Assembly (NCBI GenBank): GCA_017512485.1
Contig: JAFWGE010000003.1
Coordinates: 22,999-86,998, forward strand
Direction of reading: 5' to 3'
Length of the DNA: 64,000 nt
Source of the DNA: Oscillospiraceae bacterium
GTDB taxonomy: Bacteria; Bacillota; Clostridia; Oscillospirales; Oscillospiraceae
Positions 43,058-51,753 of the stretch are shown here, piece after piece (position 1 is the stretch's first letter; each line of letters begins with the position of its first letter). The position numbers and the translations under genes were made by a program. The notes below the pieces were generated by a model. It saw nothing but the letters and a program-made list of their open reading frames with translations, was not told where the DNA came from and ran no database searches.

Positions 43058-43699
43058 TCAATGATCGGCTCGATCCATGCGGCGTTTGATCCACACGTAA
43101 ACTATCGGCCACACCGCCGCGCTGAGGGCAAAACCTGCCGCCACATCCCACACGGAATGCTGTTTTATAAACATGGTGGAGAGTATTATGAGGACGGCCA
43201 GAACAACGCTTGCAGGCTGGGGCCACCGCATGTCACGCAGAGTGCGGGAGTCGAACACTGCAAGAACCACGCCTATGCTGCCGCAGACGTGAATGCTGGG
43301 CAGCACGTTGGTGTTGGTATCCGCGCGATAAAGACCTTCCACGATCCGCGTGAAGACGTTGTCCCTTGGCATCGTCTCCGGCCTGAGGTCCTGACCGTTG
43401 GGCCAGAGCATACAGAACGCCAGGGAGAAAGTGAAGCATATGGCCAGGTACGTCACGTACCGTTTGAAGGGGGCGGATTCAAAAAAGAACAGATAAGCCG
43501 CCGCAGCAGCCATGAAGGGATACCACAGGCAGTACGGGACAACGAAGATCTCCAAGAAGGGAATACGATCATCCAGCGAGGCGTGGATGACGGTGTAGTC
43601 GTCGGTGACCAGGTGTTCCGCCGCAATGAACAAGCCTATGAATACGGGAAGATACAGGAGATACCACCAGTGGCGGTATCTCCTGAAAAAATGTCTCAT
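43058..43699 (-). CDS. PAP2-superfamily membrane phosphatase
   Basis: The 213-residue protein has about six transmembrane helices and the PAP2 motifs LPSIHVCG (SxxxxH) and IKQHSVWDVAAG (HxxxxD), typical of lipid phosphatases, undecaprenyl-pyrophosphate phosphatases or inositol phosphoceramide-like enzymes. The N-terminal RYRHWWYLLYLPVF is characteristic of the last group. It follows the URO-D-fold gene at 29 bases and is probably the second gene of that unit, although a functional link is not obvious. The preferred substrate is a lipid phosphate. Confidence 0.85.
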   Translation of the reverse strand: MRHFFRRYRHWWYLLYLPVFIGLFIAAEHLVTDDYTVIHASLDDRIPFLEIFVVPYCLWYPFMAAAAAYLFFFESAPFKRYVTYLAICFTFSLAFCMLWPNGQDLRPETMPRDNVFTRIVEGLYRADTNTNVLPSIHVCGSIGVVLAVFDSRTLRDMRWPQPASVVLAVLIILSTMFIKQHSVWDVAAGFALSAAVWPIVYVWIKRRMDRADH

Positions 43700-43728
43700 A
43701 TTGTAATTCTGTCCTACGACTGAGACGT

Positions 43729-44805
43729 TCAGATCTCGGCGTATTTCTTGCGGGAACGGACATATATCTCCTCGCGGAAAGCGTTGGGCATCTGCTCTGC
43801 CATGGGGAAAGTCATCACGCAGGGTTTTCCGGGGTTGCAGAACTTCTCGACAAACTCATGGGCCAGTTCCCTTTGCTTGGACTCCGGGTCTGAAACGTCC
43901 ACTTCAGGGGCGGCGACGCCAAGGACTATCTTATCCCCGTACTGCTCGTACAGTGCGTGGGAGTCGTTCATGGGCTGCCCGCTCCAGGTGTCCCATCCGG
44001 CCTTTATCATATTGGGGACCTGGCGCATGATCTGGCCGCAGGAGTGGAGCTCAGCAACTCTGCCCAGAGAGTGGATGTGGTCGGTTACCTTCTTCATGGC
44101 GGGAACTATGGTCTCTTCCACCAGGTCGGGGTTGAAGAACGTCTCTTTCTGGGAACCCCAGTCGTCGTGCATATAGAAGCTGTATACATTCGGGAAATAC
44201 TTGACGTAATGGTCGATGATATCAATATAAGTGTCGGAGACTTTGTCCAGAAGTTCCCTGACGGCATCCTGCTGGTCCTCGTCCATGAGGGCCACGGCAG
44301 CGTCCTCGAATCCCATGAAGGAAATGAGCCTCTCAAACCAGCCTGTCTGGAACCATGCCTGGAAAGCCTGGTCGTCATTGAAGAAGTCTTTATTCATCTC
44401 GGCGCTGCCTTCCCAATCCCAGGAGTCCACGTCGGGGAATACAACTTTGTCCTGCCACTCGTTGACATCGTCAAAAAGCTCAGTGCCGGGGCGCTCCATG
44501 GAACCGTTGGCCACGGGGATGTAGTCCCACTGGATGCCGAACATGTCCTTGCCGCCGCCCATGGTGAGCGCGTCGAAGGGCTTGTTTTCAATGACAAGGG
44601 CGCGGGCCACGTTGTCAGGGTGTATGCTGGGCATGAACATCCTGGTCTCAATGCCGGTGAGCTGCCAGATGGGTTTGCGGTCAAGCATGGTGGCCAAAAG
44701 CGCTTCGCGCATCTTTACGGGAAAACTGTATATGGGAGTGTCGCCTCTGTAGTCGTGTTGGACGCGTACCACTTCCAGCTCTTTTTCGTTGAACGGGATA
44801 GCCAT
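43729..44805 (-). CDS. Uroporphyrinogen-decarboxylase-fold methyltransferase
   Basis: This 358-residue protein shares the URO-D fold with the gene at 32038 but is only distantly similar to it. It has a conserved HDDWGSQKETFF strand end and HSCGQIMRQVP, with the His-x-Cys pair expected to bind zinc in corrinoid methyltransferases. Such proteins accept methyl groups from O- or N-methylated donors; MtvB, a vanillate O-demethylase component, is in this superfamily. ATG 44805 follows GGAGG at 8-base spacing. It has a perfect consensus promoter and ends before a PAP2 gene. No corrinoid protein lies nearby. Confidence 0.8.
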   Translation of the reverse strand: MAIPFNEKELEVVRVQHDYRGDTPIYSFPVKMREALLATMLDRKPIWQLTGIETRMFMPSIHPDNVARALVIENKPFDALTMGGGKDMFGIQWDYIPVANGSMERPGTELFDDVNEWQDKVVFPDVDSWDWEGSAEMNKDFFNDDQAFQAWFQTGWFERLISFMGFEDAAVALMDEDQQDAVRELLDKVSDTYIDIIDHYVKYFPNVYSFYMHDDWGSQKETFFNPDLVEETIVPAMKKVTDHIHSLGRVAELHSCGQIMRQVPNMIKAGWDTWSGQPMNDSHALYEQYGDKIVLGVAAPEVDVSDPESKQRELAHEFVEKFCNPGKPCVMTFPMAEQMPNAFREEIYVRSRKKYAEI

Positions 44806-44897
44806 AGATAGTTCCTCCAATCAAATTCTCCGGTCTTTTCTGTACAGTGTTGGTATTCTTAGATATCAAAGATACAGATAGGCATAATTTCAATTAT

Positions 44898-44926
44898 ATT
44901 ATATAAGATCGTCAGCGGATTGTCAA
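44898..44926 (-). promoter_or_regulatory. Perfect consensus promoter of the second URO-D-fold gene
   Basis: Minus strand TTGACA (44921-44926), 17-bp spacer and TATAAT (44898-44903), exact matches to the vegetative consensus. Strong constitutive transcription is expected. Confidence 0.85.
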
Positions 44927-45009
44927 ACTCTATCGGTTTCCGTTTGGTAATACAGACCGAGGCAAGATGCAGGTGTGGGAATATGCCTGCGCTTTGCCGG
45001 GGCAAAGCA

Positions 45010-45038
45010 TTGCAATCCGGCGCAATTGAGTGTACTAT
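45010..45038 (+). promoter_or_regulatory. Promoter of the secreted LRR_5 gene, with an adjacent palindrome
   Basis: TTGCAA (45010-45015), 17-bp spacer, TACTAT (45033-45038). Just upstream, GCTTTGCC-GG-GGCAAAGC (44991-45008) is a perfect 8-bp palindrome that may be an operator. Confidence 0.5.
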
Positions 45039-45116
45039 CTCAGCAGTAGGACGAAAACGGTCGGCCGCCCGGAAGGCGGCACGCGCTTTGTTATAGCGAC
45101 AAAGGAGGCTCATGAC

Positions 45117-47114
45117 ATGACAAAGAGGATATTGGGCGCGCTTTTTGTACTGTTGATTCTGGCAGCGCTGATCCCGGCGCCGGCCAGGGCATCGGAGTCG
45201 TTCGCCTTTGGGGAGGATTACTCCATGATGTGCGTTATCGACGGATCCACTCTTACAATTTCGAAGCGTGGTGAGGACTCGGCGGGAGAGATCCCCACTT
45301 TTGTCAGGGTGACGTTCGGAAACAGTTATATTGTCACATCCCCGTGGTTCGAGTACAGGAACCAGATAGAGACAGTTATTATAGAGGAGGGGGTGGTGAA
45401 TATTCCCACCAACTGCTTCTGTGGTATGACAAAAATGAGCAGCGTCACCATCCCACTGACCATGAGGAGGATAGCAGCGGACGGCTTTCTCTACTGCTCG
45501 GCTCTAACGGACATCTACTATGCCGGTCTTCCGGGGGACTGGAGCGGTATAGCCATCACTGCAATGACAAGTGTCTACAACCCCGGCACCGGTATCTTCA
45601 TCACGCCTACCAATTGGCTCACCAGGGCAATTCGGCACTACGCAGACGGCTCAACGGGCACAGGTTCCACCGGAGGGGGCAGCACCGGCGGCAATATTGA
45701 TCCCGGGAGCGGCACAGACGGAGAACTCGCTTTCTCCTTTGAACTGTCTACAGGAACACTGACTATCTCACCTGGAGACGGTGTAAAAATGACCGACTAC
45801 GACTTCAGCGGCGACCCTGCCTGGTTCAAAGGCCGGAACCTTATAAAGAAAGTGGTTATCGAGGACGGGGTCACAAACATAGGCAGCTCCGCTTTTCGGG
45901 AGTGCAGGAATCTGGAGAGCGTGGAGCTTGGCAGTACCGTGGAGAAGATAAGCGCCTACGCCTTTCGCCTGTGCGTGTCACTCAAGGAGATAAGCATTCC
46001 GGACAGTGTCACCGAAATACAGGAGGACGCTTTCAACTGCTGCGCCTACATGCAGTCCATAACGGTATCCGAGGGGAACCCGGTGTATACCACTGTGGAT
46101 GATGTGCTTTACACCAGGGACATGACAAAGCTCATATACTACCCTGCCCAGAGAAGCGGCGAGAGCTATACGGTGCCGGATACCGTCACTGAAATAGCCG
46201 GAGTTTCCTTCTGCGACGCCGCAGGACTGGAAGAGATCAAACTGCCTCAGACCATCAGGAGTATAGGTTCTTATGCCTTCGAGGGATGCGGGTTCTACGA
46301 GGTGGAGCTGCCGGAGGGCCTTCAGTCTCTGGAGCATGCCCTGTTCAACCGCTGTTTCCAGCTGGAGCGTGTGAGCATCCCCGCAGGGGTGACAGAGATA
46401 AACGGGGTACCGTTTAACCGATGCACTGCCCTCAAAAGAATAGAGGTGGACCCGGGAAACAAGAATTACACAGATGAAGACGGGGTACTGTTCACAAAGG
46501 ACGGTACGGAGCTGCTGTGCTACCCTGCCGGGAAAGCGTCACCGTCGTACGCAGTGCCCGAGGGAGTCGGTTCCATAACCTTCCGGGCTTTCAGGAGCGC
46601 GTCATGTCTGGAGGCTGTTGTACTCCCGCTGAGCATCAGTCAGGTGGACGGGGACGCTTTCGAGGACTGCGATGGCTTGACGGATGTATATTATCCCGGC
46701 ACACGAGATCAGTGGGACGAGTGGAACGCGAAAAATCCTTCGAGCAGCAGCGTCATAAAGAGTGTAAACGAAGACGACGGGGAGATCACTGCGCACTGGG
46801 AGTACGACGGCACCGGCCTGCCCACAGCTGCGGTAAAAGATATGGAGACGATAGAAGATCAGGATTCCGATCTGGCTGTGAGCGTGACGGTCAGGTGCGG
46901 GGAGGATGATGCCTCGGCCTGGCTGTGCCAGTTTTCAGAAACCGGGAAGCTCATCGGATTCGACCGCCGCGCTCTGACGGATGGGGAAAATCAGCTTACG
47001 TACGCCGTCGTGGAGGGTGCCGTATCATATCGGCTGGTGGTCATGTCGAAAGATGCTGAACCCATGTGTGAGAGCTCCGACGGGATGGTCCCCGGTCATG
47101 ATGCGGAATCTTGA
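45117..47114 (+). CDS. Secreted BspA-like LRR_5 surface protein
   Basis: The 665-residue protein has a signal peptide (lysine-containing start, hydrophobic core to about 22, cleavage near ARASES), a first short LRR_5 region, a Gly/Ser/Thr linker (GSTGTGSTGGGSTGG-like at about residues 180-200) and a main array of LRR_5 repeats (each with IxxxAFxxCxxLxxVxLP-like spacing) from about 230 to 540, then a beta-rich C-terminal domain. No sortase motif or transmembrane anchor is present at the end, so it is likely secreted or held by interactions. LRR_5 proteins bind host or microbial surface ligands. AAAGGAGG precedes ATG 45117. Confidence 0.88.
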   Translation: MTKRILGALFVLLILAALIPAPARASESFAFGEDYSMMCVIDGSTLTISKRGEDSAGEIPTFVRVTFGNSYIVTSPWFEYRNQIETVIIEEGVVNIPTNCFCGMTKMSSVTIPLTMRRIAADGFLYCSALTDIYYAGLPGDWSGIAITAMTSVYNPGTGIFITPTNWLTRAIRHYADGSTGTGSTGGGSTGGNIDPGSGTDGELAFSFELSTGTLTISPGDGVKMTDYDFSGDPAWFKGRNLIKKVVIEDGVTNIGSSAFRECRNLESVELGSTVEKISAYAFRLCVSLKEISIPDSVTEIQEDAFNCCAYMQSITVSEGNPVYTTVDDVLYTRDMTKLIYYPAQRSGESYTVPDTVTEIAGVSFCDAAGLEEIKLPQTIRSIGSYAFEGCGFYEVELPEGLQSLEHALFNRCFQLERVSIPAGVTEINGVPFNRCTALKRIEVDPGNKNYTDEDGVLFTKDGTELLCYPAGKASPSYAVPEGVGSITFRAFRSASCLEAVVLPLSISQVDGDAFEDCDGLTDVYYPGTRDQWDEWNAKNPSSSSVIKSVNEDDGEITAHWEYDGTGLPTAAVKDMETIEDQDSDLAVSVTVRCGEDDASAWLCQFSETGKLIGFDRRALTDGENQLTYAVVEGAVSYRLVVMSKDAEPMCESSDGMVPGHDAES

Positions 47115-47139
47115 CTCCTTAGGATAAGAATGCCTTCCC

Positions 47140-47170
47140 ACGCCGGGCAGCAGCCCGGCGTAGGTTTTTT
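47140..47170 (+). terminator. Intrinsic terminator of the secreted LRR_5 gene
   Basis: ACGCCGGGC / GCCCGGCGT with a 4-base loop, then AGG and TTTTTT. Confidence 0.85.
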
Positions 47171-47175
47171 AAAAC

Positions 47176-47226
47176 ACACAATATATGGATATCGGTATTG
47201 CATGAACACTATATATATAGTATAAT
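47176..47226 (+). promoter_or_regulatory. Promoter of nrdG with two NrdR boxes
   Basis: Promoter TTGCAT (47198-47203), 17-bp spacer, TATAAT (47221-47226). Box 2, ACACTATATATATAGT (47206-47221), matches the NrdR consensus at 14 of 16 positions and lies over the spacer and -10. Box 1 (47176-47191, ACACAATATATGGATA) is a weaker half. Their centres are 30 bp apart, about three helical turns, as is typical of paired NrdR boxes. Confidence 0.7.
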
Positions 47227-47279
47227 AATTATAGTTAAATAATATGGAGGCATGTCCTCCGAAAATAAGGTGCGACTCT

Positions 47280-47969
47280 ATGGAGATAAACGGACTTCAG
47301 AAGCTCACTCTGCTGGATTACCCTGGCAGGACTGCATGTACAGTATTTCTGGCTGGGTGCAATTACCGTTGCCCATTCTGCCACAACGCGGCCTTGGTGG
47401 TGGGTGGTGACAGCGTGGATCTCATACCTCAGGGGGAATTCTTCGCTTATCTTGAAAAGCGTCGGGGGGTGCTGGAGGGCGTGTGCATAACCGGGGGAGA
47501 GCCTACGCTCAGGCCGGACCTGGAGGAGTTTGCCGCGAGGATACATTCCTTGGGGTATCTGGTGAAGCTTGATACCAACGGTACAAGGCCTGAAGTCATA
47601 AAACGCATGGCGGAGGCCGGGCTGGTGGACCGGTTTGCCATGGATGTCAAAGCTTCCCGGGAGGAGTATCCGGCACTTTGCGGGGCGGTGCCCCATCTTG
47701 ACGCCGTGGAGGAGAGTATAGATTTCCTGATGTCTTCGGGGACAGAGTACGAGTTTCGTACCACCTTGGTGAAAGGACTTCACACTCCCAGGGGTGTGGA
47801 GGACCTGGCAAGACGCCTCAGTGGGGCGAAAGCGTATTTTCTGCAGCAGTTCAGAGATTCGGGGAGTACCATTGAGCCCGGACTGGAGGCCTTCGACGAG
47901 GAAGAGATGCGCTCACTGCTTGAGACGGTGAGGAAATACGTTCCGGCGGCGCAGCTGCGGGGGCTCTGA
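47280..47969 (+). CDS. nrdG: Anaerobic ribonucleotide reductase activating protein
   Basis: Radical SAM activase that creates the glycyl radical on NrdD. The 230-residue sequence begins MEINGLQKLTLLDYPG and has the CNYRCPFCHN (CxxxCxxC) motif and GGEPTLRPDL. It resembles the longer NrdG form in which the SPASM-less core extends into a TIM-barrel tail. ATG 47280 is preferred to the upstream ATG-like codon at 47244. It is under the NrdR-type promoter and precedes nrdD by 216 bases. Confidence 0.93.
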   Translation: MEINGLQKLTLLDYPGRTACTVFLAGCNYRCPFCHNAALVVGGDSVDLIPQGEFFAYLEKRRGVLEGVCITGGEPTLRPDLEEFAARIHSLGYLVKLDTNGTRPEVIKRMAEAGLVDRFAMDVKASREEYPALCGAVPHLDAVEESIDFLMSSGTEYEFRTTLVKGLHTPRGVEDLARRLSGAKAYFLQQFRDSGSTIEPGLEAFDEEEMRSLLETVRKYVPAAQLRGL

Positions 47970-48031
47970 GAAAGGCGTACCCACATGTGGCGGTAAGTAC
48001 TGGAATACGGATTTTGGTACTCACGTAAGAA

Positions 48032-48093
48032 ACACAATATATTGTGTGCTTCGCGTTTTTGCTCTTGACTCCTGGTACAAGGTGTGGTATTCT
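48032..48093 (+). promoter_or_regulatory. NrdR box and separate promoter of nrdD
   Basis: A perfect palindrome ACACAATATATTGTGT (48032-48047), which fits the NrdR consensus exactly, lies 17 bases ahead of TTGACT (48065-48070), 17-bp spacer, TATTCT (48088-48093). nrdD therefore has its own regulated promoter besides read-through from nrdG. Confidence 0.8.
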
Positions 48094-48185
48094 CTTAAAA
48101 GCCGCCGCGGGAGGCTCCTGCGGTACGCTGTTATGTAAACAGGAAAATACGTCAATACTCAATAATCATTATAAAGAGGTGCGCA

Positions 48186-50570
48186 ATGTACAGAACCGTT
48201 AAAAGAGACGGGCGCGTAGTTGACTTCGATATCGAAAAGATCGCCGTCGCAATACAGAAGGCCTTTGACGCCACCGCAACGAACTATAACCCCAGTCTCA
48301 TCAATCTGCTGGCAGTTATGGTCACCGCCGACTTCCAGCCCAAGGTCAGGGACGAACTGATACACATAGAGGACATACAGGACAGTGTGGAGTCCGTACT
48401 GTCCAGAGGCGGTTACGAGCACGTGGCCAAAGCGTATATCCTCTACAGAAAGCAGCACGAGAAACTGCGCAACGTGGGCGAGACGGTCCTGGATTACAAG
48501 AAAACCGTTGACAACTACCTCAAGATCAACGACTGGAGGGTCAAGGAGAATTCCACCGTCACGTATTCCGTGGGAGGACTGATCCTCTCAAACTCCGGCG
48601 CAATAACCGCAAACTACTGGCTCAGCGAGGTATACGACACAGAGATCGCCCAGGCTCACAGGAATGCGGACATCCATCTGCACGATCTGTCAATGCTCAC
48701 CGGCTACTGCGCAGGATGGAGCCTCAAGCAGCTCATCCAGGAAGGTCTCGGCGGTATAGAGGGCAAGATAACCTCCAAGCCAGCAGGGCATCTCATTACC
48801 CTTTGCAACCAGATGGTGAATTTCCTGGGCATCATGCAGAACGAGTGGGCGGGGGCTCAGGCCTTTTCCTCTTTCGATACCTATCTGGCCCCCTTCGTAA
48901 AAGTGGACGACCTCAGCTATAAAGAGGTAAAGCAGGCCATACAGTCCTTTATTTTCGGCGTGAATACCCCGTCACGCTGGGGCACCCAGGCCCCCTTCAG
49001 CAACATCACTCTGGACTGGACTGTACCGGACGATCTGGCAGAGCTGCCCTGCATTGTGGGAGGCAGGGAGATGGACTTCTGCTACAAGGACTGCAAGCGC
49101 GAGATGGACATGGTGAATAAGGCATTCATCGAGCTCATGCTGGAGGGAGATGCCAACGGCAGGGGATTCCAGTACCCGATCCCCACATATTCCATCACCA
49201 AGGATTTCGACTGGTCCGCCACGGAGAACAACCGCCTGTTGTTTGAGATGACAGCCAAGTACGGCACTCCATATTTCTCCAACTACATCAACTCCGACAT
49301 GGAGCCCTCTGACATCCGCTCCATGTGCTGCAGGCTGCGGCTCGACCTGAGGGAACTGCGCAAAAAATCCGGAGGATTTTTCGGCTCCGGAGAGAGCACC
49401 GGCTCCATTGGCGTCGTGACCATAAACATGCCGCGCATAGCTTATCTGTCCAAGAGCGAGGAAGAGTTTTACAGCCGCCTCGACAGGCTGATGGATCTAT
49501 CAGCCAGGTCCCTTCACACCAAGAGGGAAGTCATCACCAAACTGCTGGATGCCGGTCTCTACCCTTACACCAAGAGGTACTTGGGCACTCTGGAGAACCA
49601 CTTTTCGACCATCGGCCTTGTTGGCATGAACGAAGCCTGCCTGAACGCCTCGTGGATAGGCGTGGATCTCACCCAACCCGAAGCCCAGGAGTTTACAAAA
49701 CAGGTCCTCACCCACATGAGGGACCGCCTGTCCGACTATCAGGAAAAGTACTCCGGGGAGCTGTTCAATTTAGAAGCCACGCCCGCCGAGTCAACGGCGT
49801 ACAGGCTGGCCAAGCACGACAGGGAACGCTACCCCGATATAATCACCGCATCGGAAAAGGACGATACACCCTATTATACCAACAGTTCCCATCTGCCGGT
49901 GGGTTACACCCAGGATATATTTGAGGCACTGGACATTCAGGATGAGCTGCAGACACTCTATACCTCCGGGACTGTGTTCCACGCGTTCCTTGGCGAGAAG
50001 CTGCCCGACTGGGAATCCGCCGCGAGGTTGGTGAGAAAGATAGCAGAAAACTACAAACTGCCGTATTATACCCTGTCGCCCACGTACTCCGTGTGCAGGG
50101 AGCACGGCTACCTGGCCGGAGAGCACTTTGAATGCCCTCACTGCCACAAGCCCGCGGAAGTCTATTCCCGCATCACCGGCTACTACAGACCGGTGCAGAA
50201 CTGGAACGCCGGGAAGACTCAGGAGTTCAAGCAGCGCAAGGTGTACAGGCTTACAGAAAACGACTACAACTCCGCGTCGTGTTCATTAAAGCTTCCAGAA
50301 GATAAGCCCGGCCAGGGTGCCGTGGACGAACCGGAGAGGCTGCTTCTGTTCACATCCGCCTCCTGCCCGAACTGCCGTATGGCGATGCGGATATTGGACC
50401 AGGCGAAAGCGCAGTACACCGTGGTCCCGGCGCAGGACAACGAGGACCTGGTAATAAAATATGGCGTACGCCAGGCACCCACATTGGTGAAAGTCTCCGG
50501 ACAGAAGTTTGAAGTGCTGGCCGGGGTGTCGGCCATAAAACGCAGCGTTGACAAGGCGAGAGTAGGTTAA
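48186..50570 (+). CDS. nrdD: Anaerobic ribonucleoside-triphosphate reductase with fused thioredoxin-like domain
   Basis: The 794-residue class III reductase has an N-terminal ATP cone (about 1-90), the catalytic ten-stranded barrel, a C-terminal zinc site (CREHGY ... CPHC) and the glycyl-radical loop RITGYYRPVQNWNAGK, in which the radical glycine should be the G of TGY. After about residue 715 a new domain begins: LLLFTSASCPNCRMAM with the CxxC disulfide motif and the cis-proline VRQAPTL, a thioredoxin/glutaredoxin fold of about 80 residues. The reductase thus carries its own thiol reductant and should use a NrdH- or thioredoxin-type electron source rather than formate. The next gene encodes a thioredoxin reductase. 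Confidence 0.95.
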   Translation: MYRTVKRDGRVVDFDIEKIAVAIQKAFDATATNYNPSLINLLAVMVTADFQPKVRDELIHIEDIQDSVESVLSRGGYEHVAKAYILYRKQHEKLRNVGETVLDYKKTVDNYLKINDWRVKENSTVTYSVGGLILSNSGAITANYWLSEVYDTEIAQAHRNADIHLHDLSMLTGYCAGWSLKQLIQEGLGGIEGKITSKPAGHLITLCNQMVNFLGIMQNEWAGAQAFSSFDTYLAPFVKVDDLSYKEVKQAIQSFIFGVNTPSRWGTQAPFSNITLDWTVPDDLAELPCIVGGREMDFCYKDCKREMDMVNKAFIELMLEGDANGRGFQYPIPTYSITKDFDWSATENNRLLFEMTAKYGTPYFSNYINSDMEPSDIRSMCCRLRLDLRELRKKSGGFFGSGESTGSIGVVTINMPRIAYLSKSEEEFYSRLDRLMDLSARSLHTKREVITKLLDAGLYPYTKRYLGTLENHFSTIGLVGMNEACLNASWIGVDLTQPEAQEFTKQVLTHMRDRLSDYQEKYSGELFNLEATPAESTAYRLAKHDRERYPDIITASEKDDTPYYTNSSHLPVGYTQDIFEALDIQDELQTLYTSGTVFHAFLGEKLPDWESAARLVRKIAENYKLPYYTLSPTYSVCREHGYLAGEHFECPHCHKPAEVYSRITGYYRPVQNWNAGKTQEFKQRKVYRLTENDYNSASCSLKLPEDKPGQGAVDEPERLLLFTSASCPNCRMAMRILDQAKAQYTVVPAQDNEDLVIKYGVRQAPTLVKVSGQKFEVLAGVSAIKRSVDKARVG

Positions 50571-50573
50571 GAG

Positions 50574-51485
50574 TTGCACGATATAGTCATCGCGGGGGCA
50601 GGGCCCGCTGGCATGACGGCTGCCCTGTACGCCCTTAGGGGCGGCAGGAGCGTACTGCTGCTTGAAAAGGAGAGCGTGGGAGGGCAGATGGCCTCCTCCG
50701 CTATGGTTGAAAACTATCCCGCGGTGGAGAGCGTGCCGGGCGTTGAACTGGCGGACAGGATGCTCTCCCGCGTGCTGGACATGGGTGCGGACTTGGAACT
50801 GGACGAGGCCGCCGGGTTGGAAATATCCGGCCTTGAGATGGTGGTGGCGGGAGCTGAGGGCCGCTACCCATGCCGCAGCGTGATAATAGCTTCCGGGGTG
50901 AGGCACAGAAAACTGGGTATTCCCGGCGAGGAGGAACTGCTGGGCAGGGGCGTGAGCTACTGCGCAGTATGCGACGGCGCTTTTTTCAAAGGAAAGCGCG
51001 CTGCCGTGGTGGGCGGTGGGGCTACCGCCGTTCAGTCCGCCCTGGAGCTGTCAGGCCTTTGTTCCCGGGTATACATATTGTACAGGCGTTCGCGCTTTAC
51101 CAGAGTGGACAGTCTGAGCTTGGCAGCTTTGGAACGCAGGGACAACATCACCATCATATTCGACACCGTGGTGACAGCTGCCCTGGAGAGGGACGGGGCT
51201 TTGGGCGCCTTGGAACTGGAGACCGGGGGCAGGAAGGACATACTGGAGACAGACGCCATGTTCGTAGCTGCGGGCCTTGATCCAGCCAACGAATGCTTTT
51301 CTCCGCCACTTAGGTTGGATCCGGAAGGATATCTGGAAGCCGGGGAGGATTGTCGTACCTGTGTGGACGGTGTGTTCGCCGCCGGGGACTGCCGCACAAA
51401 GTCAGTGAGGCAGATAACGACAGCCGTTGCCGACGGCGCCGTGGCGGCCTTGGCAGCCTGCGATTATCTGTCCAGACTGCAATAA
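50574..51485 (+). CDS. trxB: Thioredoxin-disulfide reductase-like flavoprotein
   Basis: This 303-residue low-molecular-weight reductase has FAD-binding GAGPAGMTAA at 8-17, the redox-active CAVC (C130, C133), the nucleotide-binding GGGATAV and the YRRSRFTR segment, whose arginines fit NADPH, and the C-terminal GVFAAGDCRTKSVRQITTA. It starts at TTG 50574, 3 bases after nrdD. The arrangement implies that it reduces the fused thioredoxin-like domain of NrdD directly. It may also serve other disulfides. Confidence 0.9.
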   Translation: MHDIVIAGAGPAGMTAALYALRGGRSVLLLEKESVGGQMASSAMVENYPAVESVPGVELADRMLSRVLDMGADLELDEAAGLEISGLEMVVAGAEGRYPCRSVIIASGVRHRKLGIPGEEELLGRGVSYCAVCDGAFFKGKRAAVVGGGATAVQSALELSGLCSRVYILYRRSRFTRVDSLSLAALERRDNITIIFDTVVTAALERDGALGALELETGGRKDILETDAMFVAAGLDPANECFSPPLRLDPEGYLEAGEDCRTCVDGVFAAGDCRTKSVRQITTAVADGAVAALAACDYLSRLQ

Positions 51486-51609
51486 TACAGATCTGGGCCA
51501 GGATACAATCTCCCGGCCCTTAGCCGTATTACACAGGGGATCGTGAAAGCTGATAAACATCTGACACCAAAACGCTGCGCCTGCGTGAACAGTACAAGGC
51601 ACGTTTGCC

Positions 51610-51719
51610 GCGGGGCATGCATGAACGAAAGCCCCGCAGACGCCGTCAGCGTCCGGAAAGGGCGGTATCGCCCCCGGCGGGCACGGCCTTTTTACGTGGG
51701 CTGCGGCACATGCGCAGCC
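51610..51719 (+). promoter_or_regulatory. Hairpin-rich leader with candidate attenuator upstream of the DUF2284 gene
   Basis: Four perfect hairpins occur in 110 bases: GCGGGGC/GCCCCGC (51610-51637), GACGC/GCGTC (51639-51653), CCGG-aaa-GGGCG/CGCCC-CCGG (51653-51677) and GGCTGCG/CGCAGCC (51699-51719). An alternative outer stem GCCGT/ACGGC (51642-51646 with 51683-51687) would close over the third and is followed by TTTTT (51689-51693), forming an intrinsic terminator that excludes the second hairpin. That mutually exclusive layout is typical of riboswitches or attenuators. It matches no class known to me. No promoter was placed. Confidence 0.5.
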
Positions 51720-51753
51720 GTGTGGGCCGCAGTGTGGAAAGCGGAGGGTACAA

